Positions 8,183 to 17,973 are shown, counted from the stretch's first letter. The stretch is DNA of 64,000 nucleotides from Ornithinimicrobium ciconiae (GCF_007197575.1 NZ_CP041616.1:868001-932000); one strand, 5' to 3'. Translations and numbers: made by a program. Notes: generated by a model not told the origin, from the sequence alone.

Positions 8183-8791
8183 ATGAACGCACCGGACCAG
8201 AAGGCGATCCTGCATCGCTATCTCATCAGTGCCCGCGACGCTCTCCTGTGGAAGCTCGACGGGCTCGACGACTACGCCGTGCGTCGCCCCATGACACCCA
8301 CCGGCACCAACCTGCTTGGCCTGGTCAAGCACGTGGCGAGCGTGACCGACGGCTACCTCGGTGCGGTGATGGGCCGACCCTCAGGCATCGCGTTGCCGTG
8401 GTTTCCCGAGGACCCTGCGCAGGAGGTGCCCAATGCGGACCTGTGGGTGCCGGCTGACGAGTCACGCGAGTTCATCGTGGACCTGCACCACCAGGTTGCT
8501 GCCAACTCAGACGCCACGATCGAGGCGCTCGACCTGGACGCGGTGGGTGAGGTGCCGTGGTGGGGCGACCGAGGGCAGGTGACGCTGCACCAGGTGCTCG
8601 TGCACGTGATTGCCGAGACCCAGCGTCACGCGGGCCATGCCGACATCATCCGGGAGCTGATCGACGGGTCCGTGGGGATCGGCGAGGGCATGGACAACAT
8701 GTGGGCGGGCGAGGGCGAGGACTACTGGGAAGAGCACCGTCGGCAGATCGAGGCCGCTGCTCGTCAGGCTCAGGAGTCGGCTGGGAGCTAG
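8183..8791 (+). CDS. DinB-like (DinB_2/DUF664) four-helix protein
   Basis: A 202-residue protein with the fold pattern of DinB/YfiT metalloenzymes. His in GLVKHVAS (about 50) and the helix HQVLVHVIAETQRHAGHAD (about 138-156) supply the three metal-binding His typical of the superfamily. Actinobacterial members include mycothiol-dependent enzymes, fitting the mshA and mshD genes further along, but no substrate can be named. The ATG at 8183 lacks a ribosome site and has CAGGCT 6 nt upstream, so it is probably leaderless. Confidence 0.8.
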   Translation: MNAPDQKAILHRYLISARDALLWKLDGLDDYAVRRPMTPTGTNLLGLVKHVASVTDGYLGAVMGRPSGIALPWFPEDPAQEVPNADLWVPADESREFIVDLHHQVAANSDATIEALDLDAVGEVPWWGDRGQVTLHQVLVHVIAETQRHAGHADIIRELIDGSVGIGEGMDNMWAGEGEDYWEEHRRQIEAAARQAQESAGS

Positions 8792-8798
8792 CAGACCG

Positions 8799-9797
8799 TC
8801 AGGGCACGGACGCAGGAGTGCCGAGCCAGCCCCGGCGCTCGGCCTGCACGCCCAGCTGGATCCTGGTGTGCACCGAGCACGCCTCCATCAGGGCGGCCAC
8901 GCGCCGCTGCACGGTCCGGATCGAGAGGCCGAGCTGACTGCCGACGGCCTGGTCGGTGAGGCCGGCGAGCATCAGGGTCAGCACGCGTTGGTCCATCTCG
9001 TCGAGCCCGTCGCGCTGGGCGGCGGCGGTGGTGTCGGCAAACAGTGGCTGGGCGGCGACCCAAGAGTGGTCGAACAGCGCGAGGAGTGCGTCGAGGAGGG
9101 CGCTGGGGTGGACCAGGAGGGCTCCGACCGTGCCGCGACGTTCGTCCTCCGCGGACGCCAGCGGGATCAGCGCGAGCTCCCGGTCGGCGACGAGCATCCT
9201 CAGCGGGACCTGGTCGGCGACGCGGATCTGCTCGCCGCGACTTGCGGCACCCTCGGCATTGGCAAAGACTCCCGGCTGCTCCAGCACCGCCCGCTCCACG
9301 ATCACCCGGAAGGTCACCCCGCGTTCGGCCGCGCGGTCCTCCTCAGCGTTCTCCGCCGCTGACACCACGGCCACCCCGGAGCGCACCAGCACCAGCACCT
9401 CCTCCCGGGCCGAGCGCTGCAGCTGGGCAAACCGCTGGGCGACCGCTTCCGGCCCGGTCACGACGTCGATCACATCGGTCACGGTGCGCTGTGCCGCGGC
9501 GCCGCGATACTGCTCCGTGAGGGACTCGAGCTCGGAGCGCGCGCGGTTGAGATCGTCCTGGCGATCGCGCACGAGCGAGCCCAGCGCGACCAGGGGTGGG
9601 GACGCGACATACTGCTCGGCGCCGTTGGACGACGTGGCGACCAGGCCCTTCTCGGCCAGCGTCGTCAGAGCCGCCTGCAGGTCCGTGGGTGGGACCTCCA
9701 ACTGAGCAGCCAGGTCCGCTGAGCTGGCCGACGGCAGGGTGATGAGGTGGCGATAGGTCGCCTCCTCCACGGGATCAAGTCCTAACACATCCAGCAT
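8799..9797 (-). CDS. TrmB-like/LuxR-type hybrid transcriptional regulator
   Basis: A 332-residue regulator. An N-terminal TrmB-like winged helix (about 1-65, EEATYRHLITLPSASSADLAAQ…) is followed by a coiled segment (about 78-100), a middle phospholipase-D-like sensor region and a C-terminal LuxR/GerE helix-turn-helix (about 265-325, LAGLTDQAVGSQLGLSIRTVQRRV). Such hybrids are common in streptomycetes and often control a neighbouring gene. It is divergent from the subtilase gene, with about 140 bp between the starts, so the protease is the natural candidate target. The start has GGAAGAAGG upstream. Confidence 0.8.
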   Translation of the reverse strand: MLDVLGLDPVEEATYRHLITLPSASSADLAAQLEVPPTDLQAALTTLAEKGLVATSSNGAEQYVASPPLVALGSLVRDRQDDLNRARSELESLTEQYRGAAAQRTVTDVIDVVTGPEAVAQRFAQLQRSAREEVLVLVRSGVAVVSAAENAEEDRAAERGVTFRVIVERAVLEQPGVFANAEGAASRGEQIRVADQVPLRMLVADRELALIPLASAEDERRGTVGALLVHPSALLDALLALFDHSWVAAQPLFADTTAAAQRDGLDEMDQRVLTLMLAGLTDQAVGSQLGLSIRTVQRRVAALMEACSVHTRIQLGVQAERRGWLGTPASVP

Positions 9798-9937
9798 CTT
9801 GGCCTTCTTCCGTCAGCGTTGACGACCAACTCTACGGCGGGTTCGTGCCACGGCATAAATACGTCGGTAACGCTCAGTTCTCTTGTGGCATATTCGTGCC
9901 GTCAGAGCAATCCCTGCAACGTAGCGAGGACACCCCC

Positions 9938-12900
9938 ATGACCCACCGACCACGCGCACGGACCGTTGTGTCCGGCGTCGCCGCAGCCGCCCTCGTGGCG
10001 ACTGCAGCAGCAGGCGTCGCCTCGGCGGCGCCTGACCACGAGGCCGCGGCCACGGCCGCGACGAGCGCGACCTCGAGTCCGCAGCGCAGTCTGCAGGCCG
10101 GCAACGGCGAGACGCAGCGACTGACGCTGATCACCGGTGACATCGTCACCGTCACCGAGCGAGCTGACGGCACCCAGGTCGCAGACGTCGCGAGCCCCGA
10201 CGGGACGGCCGGCGGCTTCCAGGCGCTGACCGTCAAGGGGCAGCTCCACGTCATCCCGGACGCTGCGCGTCCGTTCCTGGCGGCTGGAACCCTGGACCAC
10301 GAGCTGTTCAATGTCTCTGCGCTCCTCGACCAGGGCGTCGGTGAGGCGGGGGCTCCGCTGATCGTGGAGTTCGCCGACGGTGCGTCCAGCGCCTCGCTGC
10401 AGTCCCTTGTCGGCGAGACCACTGCCCGTCTGGAGAGCATCAATGCCGTGGCGCTGAGCCCCGAGGCGAGCACCGGCGACAGCCTGTGGCAGTCCCTGAC
10501 CGGTGACCGCAGCGACGGCACGCTCGCCCGCGGGATCGAGCGGATCCACCTCGACGGACTCGTCGAGGCCAGTCTGGCGGACAGCGTCCCGCAGGTCGGT
10601 GCGCCCGAGGCGTGGGCGCGTGGGATCGACGGGACCGGTGTCACCGTCGCGGTGCTGGACAGCGGAGTGGACCTGACCCACCCGGACCTGGCCAACGTGG
10701 TCGTCGAGTCGCACAGCTTCGTCCCGGGCGAGGAGGTCACCGACGTCCACGGTCACGGCACCCACGTGGCCTCGACCGTGGCCGGCTCCGGCGCGGCCTC
10801 CGACGGACTGCAGGTCGGCGTTGCCCCTGGGGCTGACCTGATCGTGGGCAAGGTTCTCGGCGACGACGGTTTCGGCCAGGAGTCCTGGATCATCGACGGC
10901 ATGGAGTGGGCGGCCGAGAACGCCGACGTCGTCAACATGAGCCTGGGCAGCATGGAGGCCAGCGACGGCACCGACCCCATGGCTGTTGCCCTGCAGACGA
11001 TCAGTGAGGAGACCGACACCCTGTTCGTGGTGGCGGCCGGCAACAACGGTCAGGTCAGCGGCATCGGGTCGCCCGGTGCCGCCGAGGCGGCGCTGACCGT
11101 CGGCGCGGTGGACGGCATGGACTACCGCACCTGGTTCACCAGCATGGGTCCCCGCCTGGGCGACGCCCTGGTCAAGCCTGACCTGTCCGCGCCGGGTGCT
11201 GACGTCCTGGCCGCGCGCTCACAGGCCAGCGCCGGTGAGGGCTGGTACACCTCGATGGACGGCACGTCGATGGCCACCCCGCACATCGCGGGCGCTGCGG
11301 CGCTGCTGCTGCAGGACGACCCCGACCTGTCCCGCGTCGAGCTGAAGAACACGCTGATGTCCTCCTCCTTCCCGCTCAGCGAGGGACCCTTCCAGCTCGG
11401 TGCTGGACGCCTGGACGTGCCAGCGGCCCTGGACGCAGAGGTGATCGCCACCGGATCGATCTCGTTCGGCTACTTCGACTGGCCGCACGAGGGTGACGAG
11501 CCGGTCACCCGCGAGATCACCTACACCAACGACGGTGACAGCGAGCTGACCCTGGCGCTGCGACTGGAGGGCGATGACGGCACGGGCGGTGGGCTGCCCG
11601 CCGGCCTGACAGAACTGTCCGCCACCGAGGTGCTTGTGCCAGCCGGCGGCACGGCCGACGTGCAGGTGACCCTGGACCCGGCGATCGTCCCCCTGGCGAC
11701 GACCCTGTCCGGATTTGTCATCGCCTCCGCTGAGGGGACCGACCTGGCCCGCACCGGGTGGGGAGTGATGAAGGAGGAGGAGCGCTACGACCTCACCCTG
11801 CGCGCTACGGACCGGGACGGTTCGCCAGCTCTGGCCTACGTCGTGTTTATGGGCCGCGACGACATGTGGCCCAACCAGATCCAGGTCGACGGCGAGACGA
11901 CCCTGCGGCTGCCCGTCGGCACCTACGCCGCCATGAGCTTCATGGACGTCAATGTGTCCGCGGATGAGCTCGGCGTGGCCATGGTCGGTGACCCGCAGAT
12001 CGACCTGACCCAGGACACCGTCGTCGAGCTCGACGCCCGCGAGACCCATGAGATCACTGCCGAGGTGCCGGACGAGGGGCTGGAGCCCAGCCAGCGCCGG
12101 ATGGAGTACAGCATCAGCGCCGGCACCGGTCTGGTCGGTGCCTACCAGATCCCGGTCATGGTCGACCACCTGTTTGCCGCCCCGATGGACGGCACGACCG
12201 ACGGCGACTTCGAATACCTCACCCGCTGGCGCCTCCGGACCCCCTTCGTCGCCGTGGCCGAGGGCGCGGCTGCCCTCGATGTCACCGGACTGGTCGGCAG
12301 CACGGCACCCACCGAGGAGGTCACCCTCGACGCGGTCTACGCAGGCACGGGCACCCCGGCCGACCTGTCGGCCGTGGAGACCGAGGGCAAGGCCGTGGTC
12401 ATCACTCGCGACCAGTCCCTGGACCTCACCGAGATCGCAGCAGGTGTTGACGATGCCGGCGCCGCACTGCTGGTCGTGGTCAACGACGAGCCCGGCGAGT
12501 TCGCTGCCGGTGTCGCGTGGGAGGGCACAGTGTCCTACCCGGCGGTCGGTGTCAGCGGCGTCGAGGGTGCGGGCCTGATCTCACGGATCCAGGCCGGCCC
12601 GGTCCAGCTCACCGTCAGCGGTGGCGTGGACAGCCCGGTCGTCTACGACCTGGTGGACCCGCACCCCGGCAGCATCCCCACCGACCTGGCCTACGCGCCG
12701 GAGCTGGAGGACCTCGCCCGGATCGACGCCAGCTTCCACGGCAACCAGCAGCGGGCCGGCGGCGAGTTCAGATACGACCTCCGACCGCACACCGCCTACG
12801 GCGTCGGCTTCGCGGAGAAGATGAACATGCCGATCGACCGCACCGAGTACGTCTCGGCGCAGGAGGGCACCAGCTGGTATCAGGACGCCGCCGTCATGGA

Positions 12901-14584
12901 GGGCAACTGGAACGAGCGGGGTCTGCGTCAGGGCTACGAGCCCGGCAGCACGACCGCAGAGTCCTGGTTCGCCGCCGTCGTCCAGCCGCGGCTCGGGGAG
13001 GGCTACTGGCTGCCCAACCGGCAGGGCGACATGCTGCAGGTCAACCTGCCCAGCTGGGCCGGAGACGAGCCGACCCACACCGGTGGGATGGGCGAGTTCC
13101 AGGGCACCGACGACCAGACCATCCGGTGGTATCAGGGCGAAACCCTGCTGAAGGAGGACGTCGGCTGGCAGAGTTCATGGATCGACGGTGTGCCGTCCGA
13201 GCGCACCCAGCTCCGGGTCACCAGTGATGTGGGTCGTCCCGACTCCTGGGGCGTCACGCCGGCCAGCAGCACCGAGTGGACCTTCTGGAGCGAGCATCCT
13301 GCCGACTGGTTTGCCGAGCTGCCCCTCGTGCAGGTCGACTTCGCCGTGGAGACCGACTGGAACGGAGCTGCCGTCAACGGACCGACCGACACCATCGGCC
13401 TGTCTGCCTGGCAGCTGCCGAACAGCCAGCTGACCGGTGAGATCACCGATGGCACGCTCGCCATCTCCTACGACCAGGGCACGACCTGGGAGGAGCTGGA
13501 CCTCTCCGGGACGCCCGGTGACTGGACAGCAGACGTCACCTACCCCGCGGGTGCCCAGACCGTGTCGCTGCGAGCGACCGCGGCGGACTCCGAGGGCAAC
13601 GCCATCACCCAGGAGGTCTACGACGCCTACCGTGTGCCCGAGCAGACCGGGCCGACGGTGGAGCGGATCTCCGGCGCCGACCGCTACGCGACCGCGGCAC
13701 AGGTCGCGGCCGAGTACCCCGACGGGGTCGACACGGCCTATATCGTCACCGGTGAGAACTTCGCCGACGCGCTGACCGGTGCCGCACCGGCCAGCCAGGG
13801 ACGACTGCCCGGCTCGGTGGACCTGTTCACCGCGGACGGCTCCCCGGCTCCGGTCCTGCTGGTCCAGGCCGACCGGATCCCGGCCGCCACGCGGGCCGCG
13901 CTCGACGCGGTCCAGCCGGAGCGCCTCGTCGTGCTCGGTGGCGGGGTCGCGATCTCCGACGAGGTCGTGACGCAGCTGGGCAGCTGGGGAGAGGTGGACC
14001 GCATCGCCGGTGAGAACCGCTATGAGACGGCCGCCCTGCTCTCCGAGCTCTATCCCACGGGCCTTGACACGGTCTATGTGGCCAGCGGTGAGGACCAGAA
14101 CTTCCCGGATGCCCTGGCGGGTGCAGCGCTCGCTGGTCACGAGGGGGTCCCGGTCCTGCTGACCCAGACCGACCACGTTCCGGCTGCGGTGACCGCAGCC
14201 CTGGACCGGCTCGATGCCGGTGAGGTCGTGGTCCTGGGCGGCACCGGAGCCGTCTCCGAGGGCGTCTTCGCAGACCTCGGTGCCGACCGGCGCCTGTCGG
14301 GCCCGGACCGGTATGCCACGGCCGCGGCCATCTCGGCGCAGCACCCGGCCGGTGTCGAGAACAGCTTTGTCGCGACGGGGCTGAACTGGCCGGACGCCCT
14401 GACCGGGTCTGCGCTGGCTGCCTTCCGCGGCGAGCCGGTGAACCTCACCAAGCCGGGCAGCCTCCCGGCGGTCACCCGTGCGGAGCTGGAGCGCCTTGAG
14501 CTCAGCCGCGCCACGGTGCTCGGCGGCACGAAGAGTGTCTCGGAGCAGGTCTTCGCCCAGCTGACCGAGCTGCTCGGCGGCTGA
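9938..14584 (+). CDS. Secreted subtilisin-family (S8) serine protease with three CWB2 repeats
   Basis: A 1548-residue exoprotein. The ATG at 9938 starts a typical signal peptide (MTHRPRAR…GVASAAPD); the in-frame upstream GTG would add a polar extension. A propeptide-like region is followed by the S8 catalytic domain: Asp241 (VAVLDSGVD), His273 (HGHGTHVA), Asn in AAGNNG and Ser444 (GTSMATPH). A protease-associated-like segment lies near 820-930, and a long beta-rich region follows. Residues from about 1241 to the end form three CWB2 repeats (ERISGADRYATAA…), the same module as in the SpoIID protein at 2.2 kb. The enzyme is probably held at the cell surface by wall polymer binding. The divergent TrmB/LuxR gene may regulate it. 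Confidence 0.92.
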   Translation: MTHRPRARTVVSGVAAAALVATAAAGVASAAPDHEAAATAATSATSSPQRSLQAGNGETQRLTLITGDIVTVTERADGTQVADVASPDGTAGGFQALTVKGQLHVIPDAARPFLAAGTLDHELFNVSALLDQGVGEAGAPLIVEFADGASSASLQSLVGETTARLESINAVALSPEASTGDSLWQSLTGDRSDGTLARGIERIHLDGLVEASLADSVPQVGAPEAWARGIDGTGVTVAVLDSGVDLTHPDLANVVVESHSFVPGEEVTDVHGHGTHVASTVAGSGAASDGLQVGVAPGADLIVGKVLGDDGFGQESWIIDGMEWAAENADVVNMSLGSMEASDGTDPMAVALQTISEETDTLFVVAAGNNGQVSGIGSPGAAEAALTVGAVDGMDYRTWFTSMGPRLGDALVKPDLSAPGADVLAARSQASAGEGWYTSMDGTSMATPHIAGAAALLLQDDPDLSRVELKNTLMSSSFPLSEGPFQLGAGRLDVPAALDAEVIATGSISFGYFDWPHEGDEPVTREITYTNDGDSELTLALRLEGDDGTGGGLPAGLTELSATEVLVPAGGTADVQVTLDPAIVPLATTLSGFVIASAEGTDLARTGWGVMKEEERYDLTLRATDRDGSPALAYVVFMGRDDMWPNQIQVDGETTLRLPVGTYAAMSFMDVNVSADELGVAMVGDPQIDLTQDTVVELDARETHEITAEVPDEGLEPSQRRMEYSISAGTGLVGAYQIPVMVDHLFAAPMDGTTDGDFEYLTRWRLRTPFVAVAEGAAALDVTGLVGSTAPTEEVTLDAVYAGTGTPADLSAVETEGKAVVITRDQSLDLTEIAAGVDDAGAALLVVVNDEPGEFAAGVAWEGTVSYPAVGVSGVEGAGLISRIQAGPVQLTVSGGVDSPVVYDLVDPHPGSIPTDLAYAPELEDLARIDASFHGNQQRAGGEFRYDLRPHTAYGVGFAEKMNMPIDRTEYVSAQEGTSWYQDAAVMEGNWNERGLRQGYEPGSTTAESWFAAVVQPRLGEGYWLPNRQGDMLQVNLPSWAGDEPTHTGGMGEFQGTDDQTIRWYQGETLLKEDVGWQSSWIDGVPSERTQLRVTSDVGRPDSWGVTPASSTEWTFWSEHPADWFAELPLVQVDFAVETDWNGAAVNGPTDTIGLSAWQLPNSQLTGEITDGTLAISYDQGTTWEELDLSGTPGDWTADVTYPAGAQTVSLRATAADSEGNAITQEVYDAYRVPEQTGPTVERISGADRYATAAQVAAEYPDGVDTAYIVTGENFADALTGAAPASQGRLPGSVDLFTADGSPAPVLLVQADRIPAATRAALDAVQPERLVVLGGGVAISDEVVTQLGSWGEVDRIAGENRYETAALLSELYPTGLDTVYVASGEDQNFPDALAGAALAGHEGVPVLLTQTDHVPAAVTAALDRLDAGEVVVLGGTGAVSEGVFADLGADRRLSGPDRYATAAAISAQHPAGVENSFVATGLNWPDALTGSALAAFRGEPVNLTKPGSLPAVTRAELERLELSRATVLGGTKSVSEQVFAQLTELLGG

Positions 14585-14588
14585 CCTC

Positions 14589-14618
14589 CGGTGTGCTCGG
14601 CCCCGGCCGAGCACACCG
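14589..14618 (+). terminator. Hairpin 1 after the subtilase gene
   Basis: A perfect 13-bp stem (CGGTGTGCTCGGC and its complement) with a 4-nt loop starts 4 nt after the stop codon. There is no T tract, as usual for high-GC actinobacterial hairpin terminators. Confidence 0.7.
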
Positions 14619-14625
14619 AGAGGGC

Positions 14626-14664
14626 AGGAGGCCCCGTCCCCACCACCTGGGGACGGGGCCTCCT
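14626..14664 (+). terminator. Hairpin 2 after the subtilase gene, 17-bp perfect stem
   Basis: AGGAGGCCCCGTCCCCA pairs perfectly with its complement around a 5-nt loop (CCACC), directly downstream of hairpin 1. The tandem hairpins separate the subtilase transcript from the helicase gene, which starts about 30 nt later. Confidence 0.75.
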
Positions 14665-14697
14665 CGGTGACCGACGGCATACGGGATGATGGAACGG

Positions 14698-17328
14698 ATG
14701 GCCACTCCCAGCACGCTCACCGACCTGCTCCCACCTGAGGGCACCAATCCCGACCCCGACGCGCTCTATGACAGCTTTGCGGGCTGGGCCCAGGAGCGAG
14801 GGACCGCGCTCTATCCGCACCAGGAGGAGGCGGTCATCGAGCTGCTCAGCGGCTCCAACGTCATCCTCGCGACGCCGACCGGCTCCGGCAAGTCTCTCGT
14901 CGCAACCGCCGCCCACTTCCAGGCGCTGGCCGAGGACCGGGTGAGCTTCTACACGGCCCCCATCAAGGCGCTGGTCAGCGAGAAGTTCTTCGCCCTGTGC
15001 CAGATCTTCGGCGCGGATAACGTCGGCATGCTCACCGGTGATGCCGCGGTCAACGCCGACGCGCCGATCATCTGCTGCACCGCCGAGATCCTGGCCAATA
15101 TCGCGCTGCGCGAGGGTGCCCAGGCCGACGTCGGGCTCGTCATCATGGACGAGTTCCACTTCTATGCCGAGCCGGACCGCGGCTGGGCCTGGCAGGTGCC
15201 GCTGCTCGAGCTGCCGGATGCCCAGTTCCTGCTGATGTCGGCCACGCTCGGCGACGTCACCCGATTTGTCGATGACATCTCCCGTCGGACCGGGCGCTCG
15301 ACGGCTGTTGTCGCCGGTGCCGAGCGTCCCGTGCCGTTGAGTTTCAGCTGGGCGGTCACCCCGATCACCGAGACGATCACCGAACTGCTGGAGACCCACC
15401 AGGCGCCGGTCTATATCGTCCACTTCACCCAGAAGGACGCGCTGGACCGGGCCCAGTCACTGATGTCGCTCAAGATCGCCAGCCGTGAGGACAAGGACAA
15501 GATCGCCGAGCGCATCGGGGCCTTCCGGTTCACCGCTGGCTTCGGGCGGACCCTGTCCAAACTGGTGCGCAACGGCATCGGGGTGCACCACGCCGGGATG
15601 CTGCCGCGCTATCGCCGCCTTGTCGAGCAGCTGGCTCAGGACGGGTTGCTCAAGGTGATCTGCGGGACCGACACCCTCGGGGTCGGCATCAACGTCCCCA
15701 TCCGCTCCGTGCTGTTCACCGGGCTGACGAAGTATGACGGGACGCGCCAACGCGTGCTGCGCGCCCGGGAGTTCCACCAGATCGCTGGCCGGGCCGGCCG
15801 CGCGGGCTATGACACGAGCGGGTATGTCGTGGTGCAGGCGCCCGAACACCACATCGACAACCTCCGGGCGGTGGCCAAGGCCGGCGACGACCCGAAGAAG
15901 CAGCGCAAGGTGCAGCGCAAGAAGCCTCCGGAGGGCTTCGTCAACTGGACCGAGGAGACCTACGACAAGCTGGTCACCGGTGAGCCGGAAGCGCTGGTGT
16001 CACGGATGCGGGTGGATCACTCCATAATCCTCAATATCGTTGCCCGACAAGGTGATCCGTTTGTCAATCTGCGCCGGCTGCTGCGCGACAACCACGAGGA
16101 CCCGCGCAACCAGACACGTCTGTCACGCAAGGCCATCGTGCTGGCCCGGAGCTTGCTCGACAGCGGTGTGCTGGAACGCCTCCCGGAGCCGATGGAGTCG
16201 GGTCGGCAGGTCATCCTCTCCGCCGGCGTGCAGGAGAACTTCGCCCTCAACCAACCCCTCGCCCCCTTTGCCGTCGCTGCCCTGGAGGTGCTCGATCGGG
16301 AGGATCCGGCATACGCCCTCGATGTCGTCTCGGTGATCGAGGCGGTCCTGGAGGACCCGCGGCAGGTGCTCTATGCCCAGCAGTCCAAGGCCAAGGGCGA
16401 GGCGGTCGCCCAGATGAAGGCCGACGGCATCGAGTATGACCAGCGGATGGAGCTGCTCGAGGAGGTCACCTGGCCGATGCCGCTGGTCGAGCTGCTCGAG
16501 GGGACCCTGGCGATCTATCGGCAGTCGCACCCGTGGGTCAGTGAGGACGCGCTGAGCCCCAAGTCGGTCGTGCGGGACATGTATGAGCGGGCGATGAGCT
16601 TCACCGAGTTCGTCGGGTTCTATCAGCTCACCCGCTCCGAGGGGATCGTGCTGCGCTATCTGACCGATGCCTATCGCACCCTGCGCAACACCGTCCCGGA
16701 CAGCGCCAAGACCGAGGAGCTGGACGACCTGATCCACTGGCTCGGGGAGACGATCCGGCAGACCGACTCGTCGCTGCTGGACGAGTGGGAGGCGCTGACC
16801 GACCCCGATGCCGTGGCTGCCGCCGCTGCCCGAGCCGCCGAGGGGGTGCCGCTGGCCCCGAGCCGGCCGATCACCGGCAACGAGCGGGCCTTCCGGGTGA
16901 TGGTGCGCAACGCGATCTTCCGACGGGTGGAGCTGGCGGCGCGGGACGTCTACAACGACCTGGCCGAGCTGGAGCGTGCGGTCGCTGCGCTCACCGAGCC
17001 GCCGCGCGAGCCCCTGATGGGCGCCGACGACTGGGACCGCGCGCTCGAGACCTACTGGAACGAGCACGACGAGATCGGCCTGGGTCCGGACGCCCGGGGC
17101 CCGGCGATGTTGTCGATCACGCCCGAGCGCGGCCCCCAGCCCGGTGTCCGCGAGGTGCCGGGCGTGGCCTCGAGCGGCCCGACGGAGGCAAGGCTATGGC
17201 AGGTGCGGCAGACTCTCGCCGACCCGGAGGGCAACAACGATTGGGTCATCGAGGCGGTCTGTGACCTGGACGCCTCCGACGAGGTGGGCGAGCCGGTGCT
17301 GCTGGCATCTGGCATGCGGCGGCTGTAG
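14698..17328 (+). CDS. DEAD/DEAH-box (Ski2-like) helicase with DUF3516-type C-terminus
   Basis: An 876-residue superfamily 2 helicase: Walker A ATPTGSGKS (about 60), TAPIKALVSEKF (Ia), the DEFH box in VIMDEFHFY (about 150), SATLGD (motif III) and the C-terminal RecA domain with GVHHAGMLPRYR, GTDTLGVGINVPIR and HQIAGRAGRAGYD (motif VI). The remaining 450 residues match the actinobacterial DUF3516 extension. RNA or DNA unwinding is expected; the precise role is not known. ATGs at 14686, 14689 and 14698 compete. The last is preferred because GATGAT lies 7 nt upstream and there is no clear ribosome site. It starts right after the double terminator. Confidence 0.88.
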   Translation: MATPSTLTDLLPPEGTNPDPDALYDSFAGWAQERGTALYPHQEEAVIELLSGSNVILATPTGSGKSLVATAAHFQALAEDRVSFYTAPIKALVSEKFFALCQIFGADNVGMLTGDAAVNADAPIICCTAEILANIALREGAQADVGLVIMDEFHFYAEPDRGWAWQVPLLELPDAQFLLMSATLGDVTRFVDDISRRTGRSTAVVAGAERPVPLSFSWAVTPITETITELLETHQAPVYIVHFTQKDALDRAQSLMSLKIASREDKDKIAERIGAFRFTAGFGRTLSKLVRNGIGVHHAGMLPRYRRLVEQLAQDGLLKVICGTDTLGVGINVPIRSVLFTGLTKYDGTRQRVLRAREFHQIAGRAGRAGYDTSGYVVVQAPEHHIDNLRAVAKAGDDPKKQRKVQRKKPPEGFVNWTEETYDKLVTGEPEALVSRMRVDHSIILNIVARQGDPFVNLRRLLRDNHEDPRNQTRLSRKAIVLARSLLDSGVLERLPEPMESGRQVILSAGVQENFALNQPLAPFAVAALEVLDREDPAYALDVVSVIEAVLEDPRQVLYAQQSKAKGEAVAQMKADGIEYDQRMELLEEVTWPMPLVELLEGTLAIYRQSHPWVSEDALSPKSVVRDMYERAMSFTEFVGFYQLTRSEGIVLRYLTDAYRTLRNTVPDSAKTEELDDLIHWLGETIRQTDSSLLDEWEALTDPDAVAAAAARAAEGVPLAPSRPITGNERAFRVMVRNAIFRRVELAARDVYNDLAELERAVAALTEPPREPLMGADDWDRALETYWNEHDEIGLGPDARGPAMLSITPERGPQPGVREVPGVASSGPTEARLWQVRQTLADPEGNNDWVIEAVCDLDASDEVGEPVLLASGMRRL

Positions 17329-17451
17329 CGGTCGGGGTCTCTGGCGGTCGCGGCATGCGGATCTGGCCGGGGGCTGCGGACGAGCGGCCCCGCTGCTCCG
17401 GTCCTACGTTGGAAGGGACCGCCGAGACCCGGCGGGGACCCAGGAGGCGCC

Positions 17452-17709
17452 ATGAGTGAGAACTCGATCAAGGACGAGGAGATGTATGAGTCCCTCCGCG
17501 AGGAGGGCAACTCCAAGGAGAAGGCTGCGCGAATCAGCAATGCCGCGGCCGCGGAGGGACGGGACGCGGTCGGCAGCCGCGGAGGTGCCGCGGAGGACTA
17601 TGAGGACCGCACCGTGGACGAGTTGCGGGGCCGGGCCAGGGAACTGGGCCTCGAGGGTTATAGCGACCTGACCAAGCACGAGTTGATCGACGCGCTGCGC
17701 AATCACTGA
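17452..17709 (+). CDS. Small Rho_N (SAP-like) domain protein
   Basis: An 85-residue acidic protein. The first half (NSIKDEEMYESLREEGNSKEK) is a conserved helical segment of small actinobacterial proteins. The second half (about 52-83, TVDELRGRARELGLEGYSDL) is a Rho-termination-factor N-terminal domain, a small nucleic-acid-binding helical fold. An AGGAGG ribosome site sits 5 nt before the ATG, and a strong hairpin follows the stop codon, so it is a monocistronic gene. Function unknown; nucleic-acid or stress-related roles are inferred only from the domain. Confidence 0.85.
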   Translation: MSENSIKDEEMYESLREEGNSKEKAARISNAAAAEGRDAVGSRGGAAEDYEDRTVDELRGRARELGLEGYSDLTKHELIDALRNH

Positions 17710-17717
17710 CAGATCTC

Positions 17718-17763
17718 CGACGGAGGAGCACCTCGCCCGCCCGGGCTGGGTGCTCCTCCGTCG
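17718..17763 (+). terminator. Hairpin terminator after the Rho_N gene
   Basis: A 15-bp perfect stem (CGACGGAGGAGCACC and its complement) encloses a 16-nt loop and begins 9 nt after the stop codon. Confidence 0.75.
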
Positions 17764-17900
17764 TTGCGAGAGTGCAAGGTTGCGGTTGCGGCCCCCGACG
17801 AGATGTGCACATACTTAGGCACCTCAAGCCACGGGGTACATCACCGGTTCGCATCCTGGTGACTGCGCCCTCTGTGTCGCAGGATCTGTCGGATTCTCTC

Positions 17901-17920
17901 GCACGACGCTGTCGTCGTGC
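17901..17920 (+). promoter_or_regulatory. Perfect inverted repeat in the whiB upstream region
   Basis: GCACGACG and CGTCGTGC flank a CTGT centre, 54 nt before the whiB ATG. It could be an operator or a leader hairpin. The whole 17764-17973 spacer holds no gene. Confidence 0.4.
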
Positions 17921-17973
17921 GGAACTGGTGAGTGGTGTCCGTTGAGTATCAACGAACACAAGGAGCACCACCC

